A stretch of 57,259 bases of DNA from contig JAGCKR010000061.1 of the NCBI GenBank assembly GCA_017647405.1, positions 1 to 57,259 of the forward strand, written 5' to 3'. Made by a program: the position numbers and the translations under genes. The notes beneath the pieces are model-generated. The model was not told where the DNA came from. It made no database searches and saw nothing but the letters and a program-made list of their open reading frames with translations. How positions within the stretch are numbered: position 1 is the first letter of the stretch; each line of letters begins with the position of its first letter. This DNA is from Alphaproteobacteria bacterium (lineage in GTDB: Bacteria > Pseudomonadota > Alphaproteobacteria > CAAHEQ01 > UBA3637). Shown here in pieces: positions 44,087 to 53,251 of this stretch.

Positions 44087-44653
44087 ATGACTATTTTACT
44101 TGGGATCGTTATTGTATTGGTTGTCCTCGGATTATATACAATCGGTGTTTATAACTCATTAATTTCAGCCAGAATGCAAACTAAAGAAGCTTGGAGCACG
44201 ATTGAAACCCAGCTTAAACGCCGCTATGATTTAATTCCAAACTTGGTAGAAACAGTTAAATCATATGCCAAACATGAATCTAAAACTCTTGAAAATGTTA
44301 TCAATGCCAGAAATATGGCGATGAGCGTTAAAGATTCCTCCGTTCAAAAAGAGCAATATGAAAATATGCTTACAGGTACATTAAAATCTTTATTTGCTTT
44401 ATCAGAAAACTATCCTGACTTAAAAGCCAATCAAAACTTTATGCAAATGCAACAAGATTTAAAAGATACTGAAGATAAAATTCAAGCCACACGTCAATTT
44501 TATAACACAACTGTTATGGGATATAATACTTCCATTGCTCTTTTCCCAAAAAACATTATTGCCAAATGGTTTAAATTTGTTCCAGAACGTTTCTTTGAAT
44601 TAGAAGAAGGTGAAAAAGAAGCTGTTCACCAAGCGCCAAAAGTTCAATTTTAA
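44087..44653 (+). CDS. lemA: LemA family protein
   Basis: A 188-aa membrane protein. One N-terminal helix (about 3-22) and the LemA core with AWSTIETQLKRRYDLIPNLV, NARNMA and the four-helix bundle to about 160. AAGGAG lies 7 bases before the ATG. LemA and HtpX-like proteases are often adjacent, as here; the LemA role is poorly known but linked to the membrane stress protease. Confidence 0.93.
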   Translation: MTILLGIVIVLVVLGLYTIGVYNSLISARMQTKEAWSTIETQLKRRYDLIPNLVETVKSYAKHESKTLENVINARNMAMSVKDSSVQKEQYENMLTGTLKSLFALSENYPDLKANQNFMQMQQDLKDTEDKIQATRQFYNTTVMGYNTSIALFPKNIIAKWFKFVPERFFELEEGEKEAVHQAPKVQF

Positions 44654-44663
44654 AGGATATTAA

Positions 44664-45626
44664 ATGAGAAAAACCGTTTACGATCACATCCGTTCAAATA
44701 ATCAAAGAACTGCTTTTTTGGTTGCGATGTTTCCAATTTCATTGTTAGCAACGTTCTTTGTTGTTTTGTATGCTTTGCTGTATGTGAATGCAGCCTCTCC
44801 AATGGAAGAAGCATTTGTATTAGACACAACGCTTTACTATATGAAACATTTTGCATGGATTGTGATTGTAACGGGGCTTGCCTGGATGGGAATTTCATGG
44901 CTATTCGGCGATAAAATGATGCTGGGATTTGCTGGTGCGGAAGAACTTAAAAAAAACAAAAAAGAAAATAAAGCAATTTATAATCTTGTTGAAAATACGG
45001 CTTTGGCTGCCGGACTTCCCTGCCCAAAAGTTTTTGTTATTGATGACGAATCTTTAAATGCCTTTGCAACCGGACGAGATCCAAAATCTGCCTCAGTTGC
45101 GCTAACAACTGGCATTATTCAAAAACTAGAACCATTAGAGTTACAAGGCGTTATTGCTCATGAAATGGCTCATATCGGCAATAGAGATATTCGACTAAAT
45201 ATGTTGCTCATTTCCGGAGTTAGTATTTTTGGATTCTTGGCTGAAATTTTATTTAGAGCCGGTGCAGCTTCTTCTCATGGCGAAAACAAAAGCCCTTTAC
45301 CTATTGTTTTATTCGCAACTGGAATTACTTTTTTTATTTTCAATTTATTGATCGCTCCACTTCTTCAAATGGCTGTTTCAAGAACAAGAGAGTATGCAGC
45401 AGATGCAACCGGCGCACTGATTACCCGCCATCCGGAAGCTCTGGCGAATGCTTTAAGCAAAATAACAAAAGATGCGCGTGTTGAAGCGTTAGATAGCTCG
45501 AAAAAAATGGCCATTGCCTGCATTCATACGCCTCTTTCAGCCGAAGCTGTTTCTCTTTTTTCAACACATCCACCCGTTGAAGAAAGAATTAAACGACTCA
45601 AACAAATGGCTGGAACAGGACTCTAA
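44664..45626 (+). CDS. htpX: HtpX-like membrane metalloprotease
   Basis: A 320-aa M48 peptidase. Membrane helices lie at about 17-40 and 65-85, zinc motif IAHEMAHIGNRDIR at about 166, further helices at about 180-235 and the third ligand region REYAADATGA at about 247. It probably degrades misfolded membrane proteins. AAAGGA precedes the ATG. Head of lemA-htpX-paralogue-deaminase. Confidence 0.93.
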   Translation: MRKTVYDHIRSNNQRTAFLVAMFPISLLATFFVVLYALLYVNAASPMEEAFVLDTTLYYMKHFAWIVIVTGLAWMGISWLFGDKMMLGFAGAEELKKNKKENKAIYNLVENTALAAGLPCPKVFVIDDESLNAFATGRDPKSASVALTTGIIQKLEPLELQGVIAHEMAHIGNRDIRLNMLLISGVSIFGFLAEILFRAGAASSHGENKSPLPIVLFATGITFFIFNLLIAPLLQMAVSRTREYAADATGALITRHPEALANALSKITKDARVEALDSSKKMAIACIHTPLSAEAVSLFSTHPPVEERIKRLKQMAGTGL

Positions 45627-45629
45627 TCC

Positions 45630-46637
45630 ATGAAAAAATTGCAATACGTTCCCTTGGGGTTCTTTTTAAAAACACTTATTTGCATCCTTTTATTTTTACT
45701 TTGCTTATCCGTGTTTTTATATGGAGTTGTATGGACCACGGTTTTAATTATTTGCCTACCTCGTTATATCTGGACAGATATTGGTATAGTGCAATATAAA
45801 TCCTATATCATTCTTTTAATCCCAACTCTTTTATGGGGGTTATGGTGGGCAATTTATGTTATCAAACATCAAAATAAAATTGTCCTCAATAAAACAAAAG
45901 CAATCCATCTGCCAGAAGAAAATCATAAAGAAATTTACCAAAAAATTTCTCTTATCACAAGGGCATTTAATATTCCGATGCCGAAAATATATCAAGTGGA
46001 TGATACCGGCGTTAATTCACTGATGATATCCGATAAAGAGGGGGAATCGGCTCTTATTTTTTCAAGTCGACTCATCGCCAACAACAATATTAAAGATATT
46101 ATCAATATGGCAACATTTCATTTATCTGAAGTAAAAAGCCATTCCAATATGTATCACACATATATTATTGCCCTCACCTCTTGTTTTTCACTTTGGTTTG
46201 AGCTGATTGTTTCCAGATTTTTTAAAACTAAAGAATTACCCTTTCATCTGGAAGTATTGCGCCCGTTTTTATATCCCATTCGTTTTGTTTTATTACCCCT
46301 CATTGCAATTTTAAGTATCTTTGCCTTATATGATCGTTTAATTGCGCCGATTTTATCTTTCTTTTTAAGTACTAATAACGCATTTAAACAAGATAAAAAA
46401 GCCTTAATGTTGCTTCAAACTCCTTCAAGCTATATTGAAACACTTTATAAAGTTCAAGATAATCCCAGAGTATCCGCATTTGAAAATGGGGCTACGTTTA
46501 TTTCTTGTTTTCAAGATCCAACTGATCATTTAACATTTTTAAAATTGATTGATACGCATCCAAATATTGAAAACAGGATTCAAAAAATTAAAAAAGAATT
46601 TAAAGTTTATTTTATCTATGAAAAGGAGGAAAAATGA
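45630..46637 (+). CDS. HtpX paralogue that has lost its zinc motif
   Basis: A 335-aa protein that aligns with the previous one (NIPMPKIYQVDDTGVNSLM, then the membrane helices and a C-terminal HPNIENRIQKIK match) but has TFHLSEVKSHSNM where HEMAHIGNRDI should be. The HExxH ligands and catalytic Glu are gone, so it is an inactive pseudo-protease, perhaps a regulator or chaperone of HtpX. It starts 3 bases after htpX and overlaps the deaminase by 4. Confidence 0.82.
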   Translation: MKKLQYVPLGFFLKTLICILLFLLCLSVFLYGVVWTTVLIICLPRYIWTDIGIVQYKSYIILLIPTLLWGLWWAIYVIKHQNKIVLNKTKAIHLPEENHKEIYQKISLITRAFNIPMPKIYQVDDTGVNSLMISDKEGESALIFSSRLIANNNIKDIINMATFHLSEVKSHSNMYHTYIIALTSCFSLWFELIVSRFFKTKELPFHLEVLRPFLYPIRFVLLPLIAILSIFALYDRLIAPILSFFLSTNNAFKQDKKALMLLQTPSSYIETLYKVQDNPRVSAFENGATFISCFQDPTDHLTFLKLIDTHPNIENRIQKIKKEFKVYFIYEKEEK

Positions 46638-47140
46638 GCGAAGAAACAACTCAACCAATCCTTGAAGAAAATCATCGCCCCAGTTGGGATGAGTACTTCA
46701 TGGATGTGATGCATGCTTTATCAAAAAGAGCCACATGCAACCGTGGAAAAACTGCTTGTCTATTGGTTAAAGATAACCATATTTTAGCTTCCGGTTATGT
46801 TGGTTCCCCTCCGGGATTACCACATTGCGATGAAGTGGGGCATTTGATGAAAAAAGTTGTGAATGAAGATGGGTCTATTTCAGAACATTGCGTTCGCACC
46901 ATTCATGCCGAACAAAATGCCATCTGTCAAGCTGCCAAACGAGGCATTTCTATCGAAGGCGCAACATTATATTGTAAATTAGCACCTTGCAGAACATGCG
47001 CCATGTTGCTTATTTCTTGTGGTATCAAACGCATTGTTGCGGAATATAAATATCATAAAGGCGCCGAATCAGAAGAAATGTTTAAGGCTGTTGGCATTGA
47101 AATCAAATATATTAATGATGAAGTTTTGAAATATAAATAA
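46634..47140 (+). CDS. Deoxycytidylate deaminase-like protein
   Basis: A 168-aa zinc-dependent deaminase. HAEQNAI (about 96-102) supplies the His and catalytic Glu, and APCRTCAMLLISCG (about 118-131) supplies the two zinc cysteines. The N-terminus (SWDEYFMDVMHALSKRATC) and the ASGYVGSPPGLPHCDEVGH loop fit dCMP deaminase, which makes dUMP for dTMP. GGAGG is upstream and the gene is coupled to the one before. Confidence 0.93.
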   Translation: MSEETTQPILEENHRPSWDEYFMDVMHALSKRATCNRGKTACLLVKDNHILASGYVGSPPGLPHCDEVGHLMKKVVNEDGSISEHCVRTIHAEQNAICQAAKRGISIEGATLYCKLAPCRTCAMLLISCGIKRIVAEYKYHKGAESEEMFKAVGIEIKYINDEVLKYK

Positions 47141-47157
47141 CACGCTAAATATAAAAA

Positions 47158-47188
47158 AAACTCCGCCAAATAATTGACGGAGTTTTTT
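47158..47188. terminator. Bidirectional terminator
   Basis: AAACTCCG and CGGAGTTT flank an inner partly paired CCAAATAATTGA; A and T runs lie on both sides. Confidence 0.85.
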
Positions 47189-47992
47189 TTATTTTTTATA
47201 AACCGGTATTTTAAAAACTTTAATTAAAGTCTCTCCTTTTTTCGTAATCTTTTTTTGATAAATAAGCGATAATAACTTTGAAAGTTTTTTCAAAAGAATC
47301 ACCTTTTTCTTGGCTTTTTGATTACCAATTAATTCTTCAAAACAACTTGAAATATAATGATTCTTAGCCTCTTTATATTTTTCTTGCAGATAGGCATATT
47401 GCTGATAAAACCGATCTTGCACATTACCAAATGAATAATGTTGACACTTAAAATTCAATATTTTTGAAGAAACCGCAAAATTTTCACGTGCATTAATGCA
47501 AAAATCTTCAACATATAAATCCCAAGTTAATTTTTCATCAAAACGCAAGTGATGCTTTTGAACAAGTGAAGAATGAACAATCAAACATTGACAATCAAAT
47601 GTGCCAACGTCTGTTAATGATGGACAATAATTACCAACAATCATAAGACCCGAACCATCCCGATGCGAATTTTCAATTTGTCCAAGAGCTCGTTTTGTTA
47701 CTCCATTCCAGTTAAAAGCCGTTCCGATTGGGCCATATAATGAATTTTTATCTGCTTCCTGCAACAAAAGAGAGAAATCCTCTTTCAATTCCCAATCTTC
47801 ATGGCAAAAAACAAACCAATCCTCTTTTGAATAATCATAAGAATCCAAAAAAGAATTATATCTTTTGGGAATGGTTATATTTTCTTTATTGTTATCAAAT
47901 GCGATAAATGTTGCCTCTTTGGGGTAAAACTTATTCTCTTTTACCAACCGATGATACATTTCAAAATCACGCACAACAGATATTATTTGCAT
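47189..47992 (-). CDS. GT2-like glycosyltransferase
   Basis: A 267-aa protein related to family 2-type transferases. The start MQIISVVRDFEMYHRLVKEN, WFVFCHEDWELKEDF with acidic residues, and YVEDFCINARENF in the second half fit the group. The substrate is unknown, likely a surface sugar. The ATG has only a weak ribosome site. A terminator lies immediately downstream. Confidence 0.7.
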   Translation of the reverse strand: MQIISVVRDFEMYHRLVKENKFYPKEATFIAFDNNKENITIPKRYNSFLDSYDYSKEDWFVFCHEDWELKEDFSLLLQEADKNSLYGPIGTAFNWNGVTKRALGQIENSHRDGSGLMIVGNYCPSLTDVGTFDCQCLIVHSSLVQKHHLRFDEKLTWDLYVEDFCINARENFAVSSKILNFKCQHYSFGNVQDRFYQQYAYLQEKYKEAKNHYISSCFEELIGNQKAKKKVILLKKLSKLLSLIYQKKITKKGETLIKVFKIPVYKK

Positions 47993-48231
47993 ATTTTTTT
48001 CACCTTTTTAATTTCCACTATTTGCAAATATCTTATCTCATTTATCACAATTCATCAAGGGATTTATCAAATCTTATTTTTAAGTTGAGAAAAATAAACA
48101 CCCCCAACAATTAAACGGGTTATATTGCCAAAATTAAAACAAAAAACCAAAAGGAGTAAGAAAAAACAGAACCTAACATTAAGGTTTTTATTTTTTGTTA
48201 AAAACGAAATAAAATAAGCAGAATGTCTCGT

Positions 48232-48378
48232 CTAAATTTCACCAGATGGAATCCTTTTTGTTACAGCACTACCAGTCCCAACAGCACTGTTATTACCAAT
48301 AGTTACATTAGGCATGATAATGCTTTTACATCCAATAAAACAGTTATTGCCTATATGAATTAGGATAAATAATGGGAT
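48232..48378 (-). pseudogene. Acetyltransferase (hexapeptide) remnant
   Basis: About 40 codons of left-handed beta-helix read IHIGNNCFIGCKSIIMPNVT and then IGNNSAVGTGSAVTKRIPSG before a stop, the C-terminal end of a hexapeptide acyltransferase. The frame upstream runs into the terminator at 48468-48500 and has no natural start. Only the tail survives. The 240 bases toward 47993 hold nothing recognisable. Confidence 0.6.
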
Positions 48379-48467
48379 GAAAATTTTTATCTTCTCTGGC
48401 ATAAGAAATCTAACAACCCTTAGATTTTCAACATTAACTTCCTTAAATAACTTATTAAGAATAAAGC

Positions 48468-48500
48468 AAAAATGCGCGTAAAATCTCATACGCATTTTTT
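48468..48500 (-). terminator. Terminator of the cytidylyltransferase
   Basis: On the minus strand AAAATGCGT pairs with the AT-rich ACGCGCATTTT segment (small mismatch), then T residues. Confidence 0.6.
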
Positions 48501-48516
48501 ATATCAGATTTCCGAG

Positions 48517-48933
48517 TTATTTTTTTAAACTTGCCCGAATTGATGTTGTTGAACGAACCGGTAAAAGATCTTTCGGAATACGATTGCTCACAACATATTT
48601 AATACCTAAACTTTCAACAAACTCTTTTTTTTCTAAACTATCTCCATCTGAATTTACAAAAAAAATATCGGGTTTAATTTCCTTAATTTCCTGTTCAAAA
48701 TCCAATTTTCCAGATCCTTTTGCAATAAAGGCATAATGAACATATTTTAATGAAGAAACCATATAAAGACGTTCATCTTCATTATATAATGTTGCACGAT
48801 TTTTCAAACTTTCAACTGTTTTATCCGAACCAATTGAAACATATAAATCGCCATATTGAGAGGCCTCTTCAAAAAAACGAATATGACCACTGTGTAATAC
48901 ATCAAAACATCCAGATACAAAAACTTTTACCAT
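48517..48933 (-). CDS. Cytidylyltransferase-like nucleotidyltransferase
   Basis: A 138-aa enzyme of the TagD/RfaE2-type fold. GCFDVLHSGHIRFFEEA at about 8-24 has the HxGH nucleotide motif, YVSIGSDKTVESLKNR is the following step, and the SSIRASLKK end with RSTTS is typical. It joins a nucleotide to a sugar-phosphate or polyol-phosphate for a surface polymer. It is the last of the argS-lipoprotein-pilin run on this strand. Confidence 0.9.
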   Translation of the reverse strand: MVKVFVSGCFDVLHSGHIRFFEEASQYGDLYVSIGSDKTVESLKNRATLYNEDERLYMVSSLKYVHYAFIAKGSGKLDFEQEIKEIKPDIFFVNSDGDSLEKKEFVESLGIKYVVSNRIPKDLLPVRSTTSIRASLKK

Positions 48934-48967
48934 ATCACCCTTCTATCAAATATCAATTTGAATATAA

Positions 48968-49369
48968 TTAGAATTGAATTTGCAATATATGATAAGTCAT
49001 ACCTTTTCCAACATCAGTTTCCGTCACCTGCGTAATCTGGTATGGATATGTTGTTTTTATAGCATTAACAACACCATTTGTAATTTCATATGGATCATGA
49101 TAAATAATAACAATTTTATCAGCAATTTTAACATCCATTCGCCCGACGCCTTTAGGAACCTCCATCCGTTCATATTCTGTTGTTGTATTGAGCCCTTTGG
49201 TTCTGGAAATATTAAAAATATTAATCGCCACTTTCATCACTTCATTTGCTTTTTGCCGGTTTTTCATAAAATCAAATCCAACAATCCCAAGTAATGATAA
49301 CACAATAAAAATAACCAAAACGGCTAACATTTCTACCATTGTCCGACCTGATTCATTTTTTTTTCTCAT
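48968..49369 (-). CDS. Type IV prepilin-like protein 1
   Basis: A 133-aa protein with a class III prepilin signal: MRKKNESGRTMVEMLAVLVI, cleavage after the Gly at 8 and Glu at +5 region (VEML), then the long hydrophobic helix to about 32. The mature globular part is beta-rich with no cysteines. Probably part of a type II/IV pilus-like apparatus. GGGGGA precedes the ATG. Not matched with a pilin operon in the window. Confidence 0.82.
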   Translation of the reverse strand: MRKKNESGRTMVEMLAVLVIFIVLSLLGIVGFDFMKNRQKANEVMKVAINIFNISRTKGLNTTTEYERMEVPKGVGRMDVKIADKIVIIYHDPYEITNGVVNAIKTTYPYQITQVTETDVGKGMTYHILQIQF

Positions 49370-49382
49370 TATCTCCCCCTTT

Positions 49383-49511
49383 TTAATTATCTGTTACAAT
49401 ATATCGATGTGGATAAAATGCATCTTCCGGCGGAGTCGGTTTTGACACACGACCACACCCCGCAAGCAGTAAAACACCTACAAAAAGAAAACACCATAAA
49501 ATGTTTTTCAT
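49383..49511 (-). CDS. Small lipoprotein, LptM-like
   Basis: A 42-aa protein. The signal (KNILWCFLFVGVLLLAGCG) has lipobox LAGC, so the cysteine at 19 is lipidated. The mature tail GRVSKPTPPEDAFYPHRY is Pro-rich like the small LptM/YifL lipoproteins that help LptD assembly. GGGGGA is upstream, and the next gene starts 14 bases later. Confidence 0.75.
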   Translation of the reverse strand: MKNILWCFLFVGVLLLAGCGRVSKPTPPEDAFYPHRYIVTDN

Positions 49512-49528
49512 ATTTTCCCCCTTTTTTA

Positions 49529-51292
49529 TTACATTTTATCAGGTACTTTTAATCCCAAAACATATGCCATTTTAAGCGCAACAGATAAAGCATATTTTGT
49601 AAGAGCTAAACGTGATTTTTTCTCTGCTTCAGAAGCATCCTTAATCGGACAATCATGATAGAAAAGATTAAAATCCTGTGCTAACTTAAATAAATAATCA
49701 CAAATAACATGCGGTGCATTATTATCATAAGCTGTTTGAACACTATCCGGCATCGCATACAAACGCAATAACAAAGAACGTTCAGCCGGCATTGTGATGA
49801 CAGGAATATCCTCTTTTTTCAACTCTATGGTTTCACCTGATTTTTCAAGTAATGATTTCATACGCACCATCGCATATAACAAATATGGACCTGTTTTGCC
49901 TTCCGTACTTGTTAACTTATCTTCATCAAAGATATAGTTTTTCATTCTTTCGTTCATTAAATCGGCAAATTTTAAAGCAGACACACCTACAATCCGAGAA
50001 ATTTCATCTTTTTCAGCATCCGTCAAATCTCGTCCCATTTCTCCGCTGTTCATTTTATCCAAGGCTGCATTTGTTGCCATATCAATCAACATTCGCAACG
50101 TCATAACCCCGCCATCCCGCGTTTTAAATGGTTTATTGTCTTTACCATTAATTGTTCCAAAACCTAAATGTTTTACAGTTGTTTTTTTCAGTAATCCAAT
50201 TTTTTCAGCAACATTAAAAACCTGCTCAAAATGAAGAGATTGTCGCGAATCAACAACATATAAGATTTCATCGGCATTAAATTCTTCCACACGTTCTTCA
50301 ATGGTGGCCAAATCTGTTGCAGCATACATCACCGCCCCTTCCGAATTAATCATAATCATCGGAGGCAATTCATTTCCACTTTTAGAAACACCAGCATCAA
50401 TAATTTCAGCGCCATTATCTTTATACATAACAGCATTTAATCTTAACCGTTCAACCATTTTTAAAAGGCGGTCATGAACATCTTTTTCTCCACGCCATAA
50501 CTCAAACGACACACCAAGCTCATCATACATTTTTTTGATATCAGAAACTGATAAACAAACAAAGCCGTTTAATAATGCTAAAAGACCTTTTTCTTTATTT
50601 TGTAAACGACGGGTAAAATCTTTTGCCTTTAATAAATATTCAGGATTTTCTTTTGATTTTTTAGAAGCAATCGGATACATCACTTCCAAATCCTTCCCGG
50701 TAAATGGTGTTTCAGAAGGATACTCACCTTCATAAGTTGGATCAAAATAAACCAAATCTGGATGACGTTCAGAAAGTTCAGCCATTAAAAGGCCCATCGG
50801 CAATCCCCAATCACCTAAATGAACATCACCAATCACTTCATCTCCGGCAAAAGCATGCAATCTTTTCAAGGATTCCCCTATAATTGCCGGACGCAAATGT
50901 CCAACATGCAATGCTTTTGCAACATTGGGGCCACCATAATCCAAAACAACTTTTTTAGGAGGTGTTAAACGTTCATATCCAGATTTTTCCTGAGATAAAA
51001 TATCATAAGCTATTTCAGAGAGTGCATTATTTGAAATTGTCATATTAATAAAACCGGGACCATCAACCGTTACTTTTTCAAAAAAAGCATCTTCTTTTAA
51101 ATGAGAGACAATGCTTTCAGCCACAACTCTTGGATTTGTTTTTAATTGTTTTGCAAGTGGCAAAGCCCCATTTGACTGATAATCACTGATATCAGGCCTG
51201 TCTGACAAACGCACTAACAACTGAGCATTCGGGTATCCAGCCTTTTCAAATGCCGATTGAACTTTTTGATTAATGATTTGATTTAAATTCAT
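49529..51292 (-). CDS. argS: Arginyl-tRNA synthetase
   Basis: A 587-aa class I synthetase that charges tRNA-Arg. ALHVGHLRPAIIGES at about 130-145 is the HIGH motif, GGPNVAKALHVG comes just before it, and the C-terminal anticodon-binding domain has DALT-type features with LLRLYAMPDSV. The catalytic KMSKS-like motif is reduced, as usual in ArgS. It leads the argS-lipoprotein-pilin-cytidylyltransferase run. Confidence 0.97.
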   Translation of the reverse strand: MNLNQIINQKVQSAFEKAGYPNAQLLVRLSDRPDISDYQSNGALPLAKQLKTNPRVVAESIVSHLKEDAFFEKVTVDGPGFINMTISNNALSEIAYDILSQEKSGYERLTPPKKVVLDYGGPNVAKALHVGHLRPAIIGESLKRLHAFAGDEVIGDVHLGDWGLPMGLLMAELSERHPDLVYFDPTYEGEYPSETPFTGKDLEVMYPIASKKSKENPEYLLKAKDFTRRLQNKEKGLLALLNGFVCLSVSDIKKMYDELGVSFELWRGEKDVHDRLLKMVERLRLNAVMYKDNGAEIIDAGVSKSGNELPPMIMINSEGAVMYAATDLATIEERVEEFNADEILYVVDSRQSLHFEQVFNVAEKIGLLKKTTVKHLGFGTINGKDNKPFKTRDGGVMTLRMLIDMATNAALDKMNSGEMGRDLTDAEKDEISRIVGVSALKFADLMNERMKNYIFDEDKLTSTEGKTGPYLLYAMVRMKSLLEKSGETIELKKEDIPVITMPAERSLLLRLYAMPDSVQTAYDNNAPHVICDYLFKLAQDFNLFYHDCPIKDASEAEKKSRLALTKYALSVALKMAYVLGLKVPDKM

Positions 51293-51386
51293 TTTCTATC
51301 CTTAAAAAAAAACATAATTAATTTAAGGCAATTATATAAAATTTTTTCAAAAAGCGCAAGTTTTAAAAAGGAAGAAACAAAAAAAA

Positions 51387-51473
51387 GAAGGCAGATGACC
51401 CGCCAAACAAAAGTGGGATGCTTTCTTCCGAACCTGACCCGCTGTTTTTATTTGAAACGCCCATCCGCCTTCC
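51387..51473 (-). ncRNA. ffs: Signal recognition particle RNA (small, 4.5S-type)
   Basis: Read on the minus strand, GAAGGCGGATG at the 5' end pairs with CATCTGCCTTC at the 3' end (11 pairs, one G-U), and the middle has GGGTCAGGTTCGGAAGAAAG, the conserved SRP domain with its GGAA tetraloop and the CAGG/AAGCA asymmetric loop. A T run follows as terminator. About 87 nt. It partners Ffh at 37675. Confidence 0.9.
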
Positions 51474-51606
51474 AAGATTAAATATATCATTTTTTCTTAA
51501 AATCCGCAACAAAAAATAATGCACACAAATTAATTTTTGAAAACAGATTGTTTTTTATAAAAAAATATATTATAAATAGATTAAAATTAACCATCGGGAG
51601 ATAAAA

Positions 51607-52083
51607 ATGCGTAATGAAAACGGCCGCTCATTAATTGAAATTATTGGAATATTAGCAATCATTGGAATTTTATCCATCGGTGGAATTGTAGGGTATAAAA
51701 TTGCCGTTTATAGATATCAAGCCTCTCAATTAATTGATATAAACAACAAATACGCATTTCTTCTTTTTGAACAGTGTCGTTCAATTTATGATCGTCATCA
51801 AACATCTCTTGCATCAATTGAAAACTGCACAAAAAATACGCCCGGAATTCCAACTTTTGAAAAGGCTGGAATTGGTCAAATGCCATATTTCATCCCTAAC
51901 AAATCTATTGATTTTAGAGGCATTACTTTTGATGAGTCAACAAAAAAATATATCATCAATACGCGCATTCAACTTTCATCAAAAGAGCATTGTTTAGCTA
52001 TTAAATATATCAAAAACATAAAAAATGGATGTAGAGAAAGTGTTGCGCCATTTAATCTTGTATTGCAAACAACAGAAAACTAG
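51607..52083 (+). CDS. Type IV prepilin-like protein 2
   Basis: A 158-aa protein with a class III signal (NENGRSLIEIIGILAIIGIL; Gly-Arg cleavage and Glu at the +5 region) and a hydrophobic helix to about 28. The mature part carries several cysteines (about 57, 73, 127, 138) that may form disulfides. Similar to protein 1 only in the start. CGGGAG precedes the ATG. It follows the SRP RNA gene on the other strand. Confidence 0.82.
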   Translation: MRNENGRSLIEIIGILAIIGILSIGGIVGYKIAVYRYQASQLIDINNKYAFLLFEQCRSIYDRHQTSLASIENCTKNTPGIPTFEKAGIGQMPYFIPNKSIDFRGITFDESTKKYIINTRIQLSSKEHCLAIKYIKNIKNGCRESVAPFNLVLQTTEN

Positions 52084-52631
52084 ATTAAAACCAACGGATA
52101 TGTTTCCTCAACGGTATAATATTTTCCCTCTCCGTTTTCACGCGATCTGCTGGCAAACAAAGAAAAAGAATCCACCAAAAATTCTTTAGAATGGAATAAA
52201 TTATTCAGTGCAATATATTTAAAAACCTCATCAATACTTGTTCCCCGCAACCGAGCCAAACTAACATGGGGAACAAATTTAAATCTATCCGCATCACCGG
52301 CACCGGCTTTTTTCACGGCCAAATCTATTTTTTGTTGCAACTCGGCAATGATTCTTGGTTCTGTTACACCAGTCCACACATGATGAGGCATATTTTTTGT
52401 TGCAAAATAATGAATTTCTTTAAATGCCATATAAAATGCCGGAAATCTGATATATCTCAATTCTTTTAAAACATCCTCAGCAACAGGCTCTTCAACATTT
52501 CCCACAAATCTCAAATTAAGGGTTAATTTATCCTTCGGATGCCAATCCGCACCAGGCAATCCCCCTCTTAACGCATATAGTTCATCTTTAACATCTTCCG
52601 GTAAATCTAAACCAACGAATAGACGAATCAT
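52080..52631 (-). CDS. thpR: ThpR-like RNA 2',3'-cyclic phosphodiesterase, altered
   Basis: A 183-aa protein of the 2H family, which opens 2',3'-cyclic phosphates or joins 2'-5' ends. The second motif HVSLARL is present (about 140-146). The first, normally HLTL before RFVG, is TLNLRFVG here, so its catalytic His and Thr are Thr and Asn. The activity may be lost or changed. AAAGGAG lies 7 bases before the ATG. It ends 4 bases inside the 3' end of the prepilin 2 gene, convergent with it. Confidence 0.82.
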   Translation of the reverse strand: MIRLFVGLDLPEDVKDELYALRGGLPGADWHPKDKLTLNLRFVGNVEEPVAEDVLKELRYIRFPAFYMAFKEIHYFATKNMPHHVWTGVTEPRIIAELQQKIDLAVKKAGAGDADRFKFVPHVSLARLRGTSIDEVFKYIALNNLFHSKEFLVDSFSLFASRSRENGEGKYYTVEETYPLVLI

Positions 52632-52697
52632 AAAAAAACTCCTTTGCAAAATTATTTATTTCAGTGTATAATAAAAAAAAACAAAAAGGAAGTGAAA

Positions 52698-53234
52698 ATG
52701 ACAAAATTAAATGTAATAGAAGTACCAAATCCTATTTTATATCAAAAAGCTGAAGAAGTAAAAGAAGTCACCGCAGAAATTAAAACGCTTTTAAGCGATA
52801 TGCTTGAAACAATGTATAAAACAAATGGTGTTGGTTTAGCCGGTAATCAAGTTGGCGTTTTAAAACGGTTAGTGGTAATTGATTGTGCCCCCAAAGATGC
52901 TGAACCGGATCCAATTAAAATGGTTAATCCAAAAATCACATTTAAATCCGAGGAAATGGTCTGTCATAATGAAGGTTGTTTATCCATCCCTCGGGAATAT
53001 GCCGACGTCATCCGTCACGAAACGGTGACCGTTGAATATCTTGATGAAAACGGCGTTAAACAAAAAAGAACGGCTGATGGTCTTTTGGCCATTGCCATTC
53101 AACATGAGCTTGATCACTTAGAAGGAATTTTGTTTATTGATCATTTATCTCCTTTAAAAAGAAAAATGCTCTTGAAACATTTAGAAAAAAGACGTAAAAG
53201 ACAAGCTCTTGAATCTCAATTATCTGAAGAATAA
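52698..53234 (+). CDS. def: Peptide deformylase
   Basis: A 178-aa metalloenzyme that removes formyl groups from new proteins. GVGLAGNQVG (about 45-54), EGCLSIP (about 92-98) and QHELDHLEG (about 134-142) are its three motifs, with the zinc/iron Cys and His residues in place. AAGGAAG precedes the ATG at 52698. First gene of def-fmt-truA, the alphaproteobacterial order. Confidence 0.97.
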   Translation: MTKLNVIEVPNPILYQKAEEVKEVTAEIKTLLSDMLETMYKTNGVGLAGNQVGVLKRLVVIDCAPKDAEPDPIKMVNPKITFKSEEMVCHNEGCLSIPREYADVIRHETVTVEYLDENGVKQKRTADGLLAIAIQHELDHLEGILFIDHLSPLKRKMLLKHLEKRRKRQALESQLSEE

Positions 53235-53251
53235 TTTTTGAAAGGACATTT

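Noticed and set aside
48379-48495. Extension of the acetyltransferase remnant to an ATG at 48495
   Set aside because: This ATG lies in the terminator of the next gene, and the residues before the hexapeptide part are not family-like.
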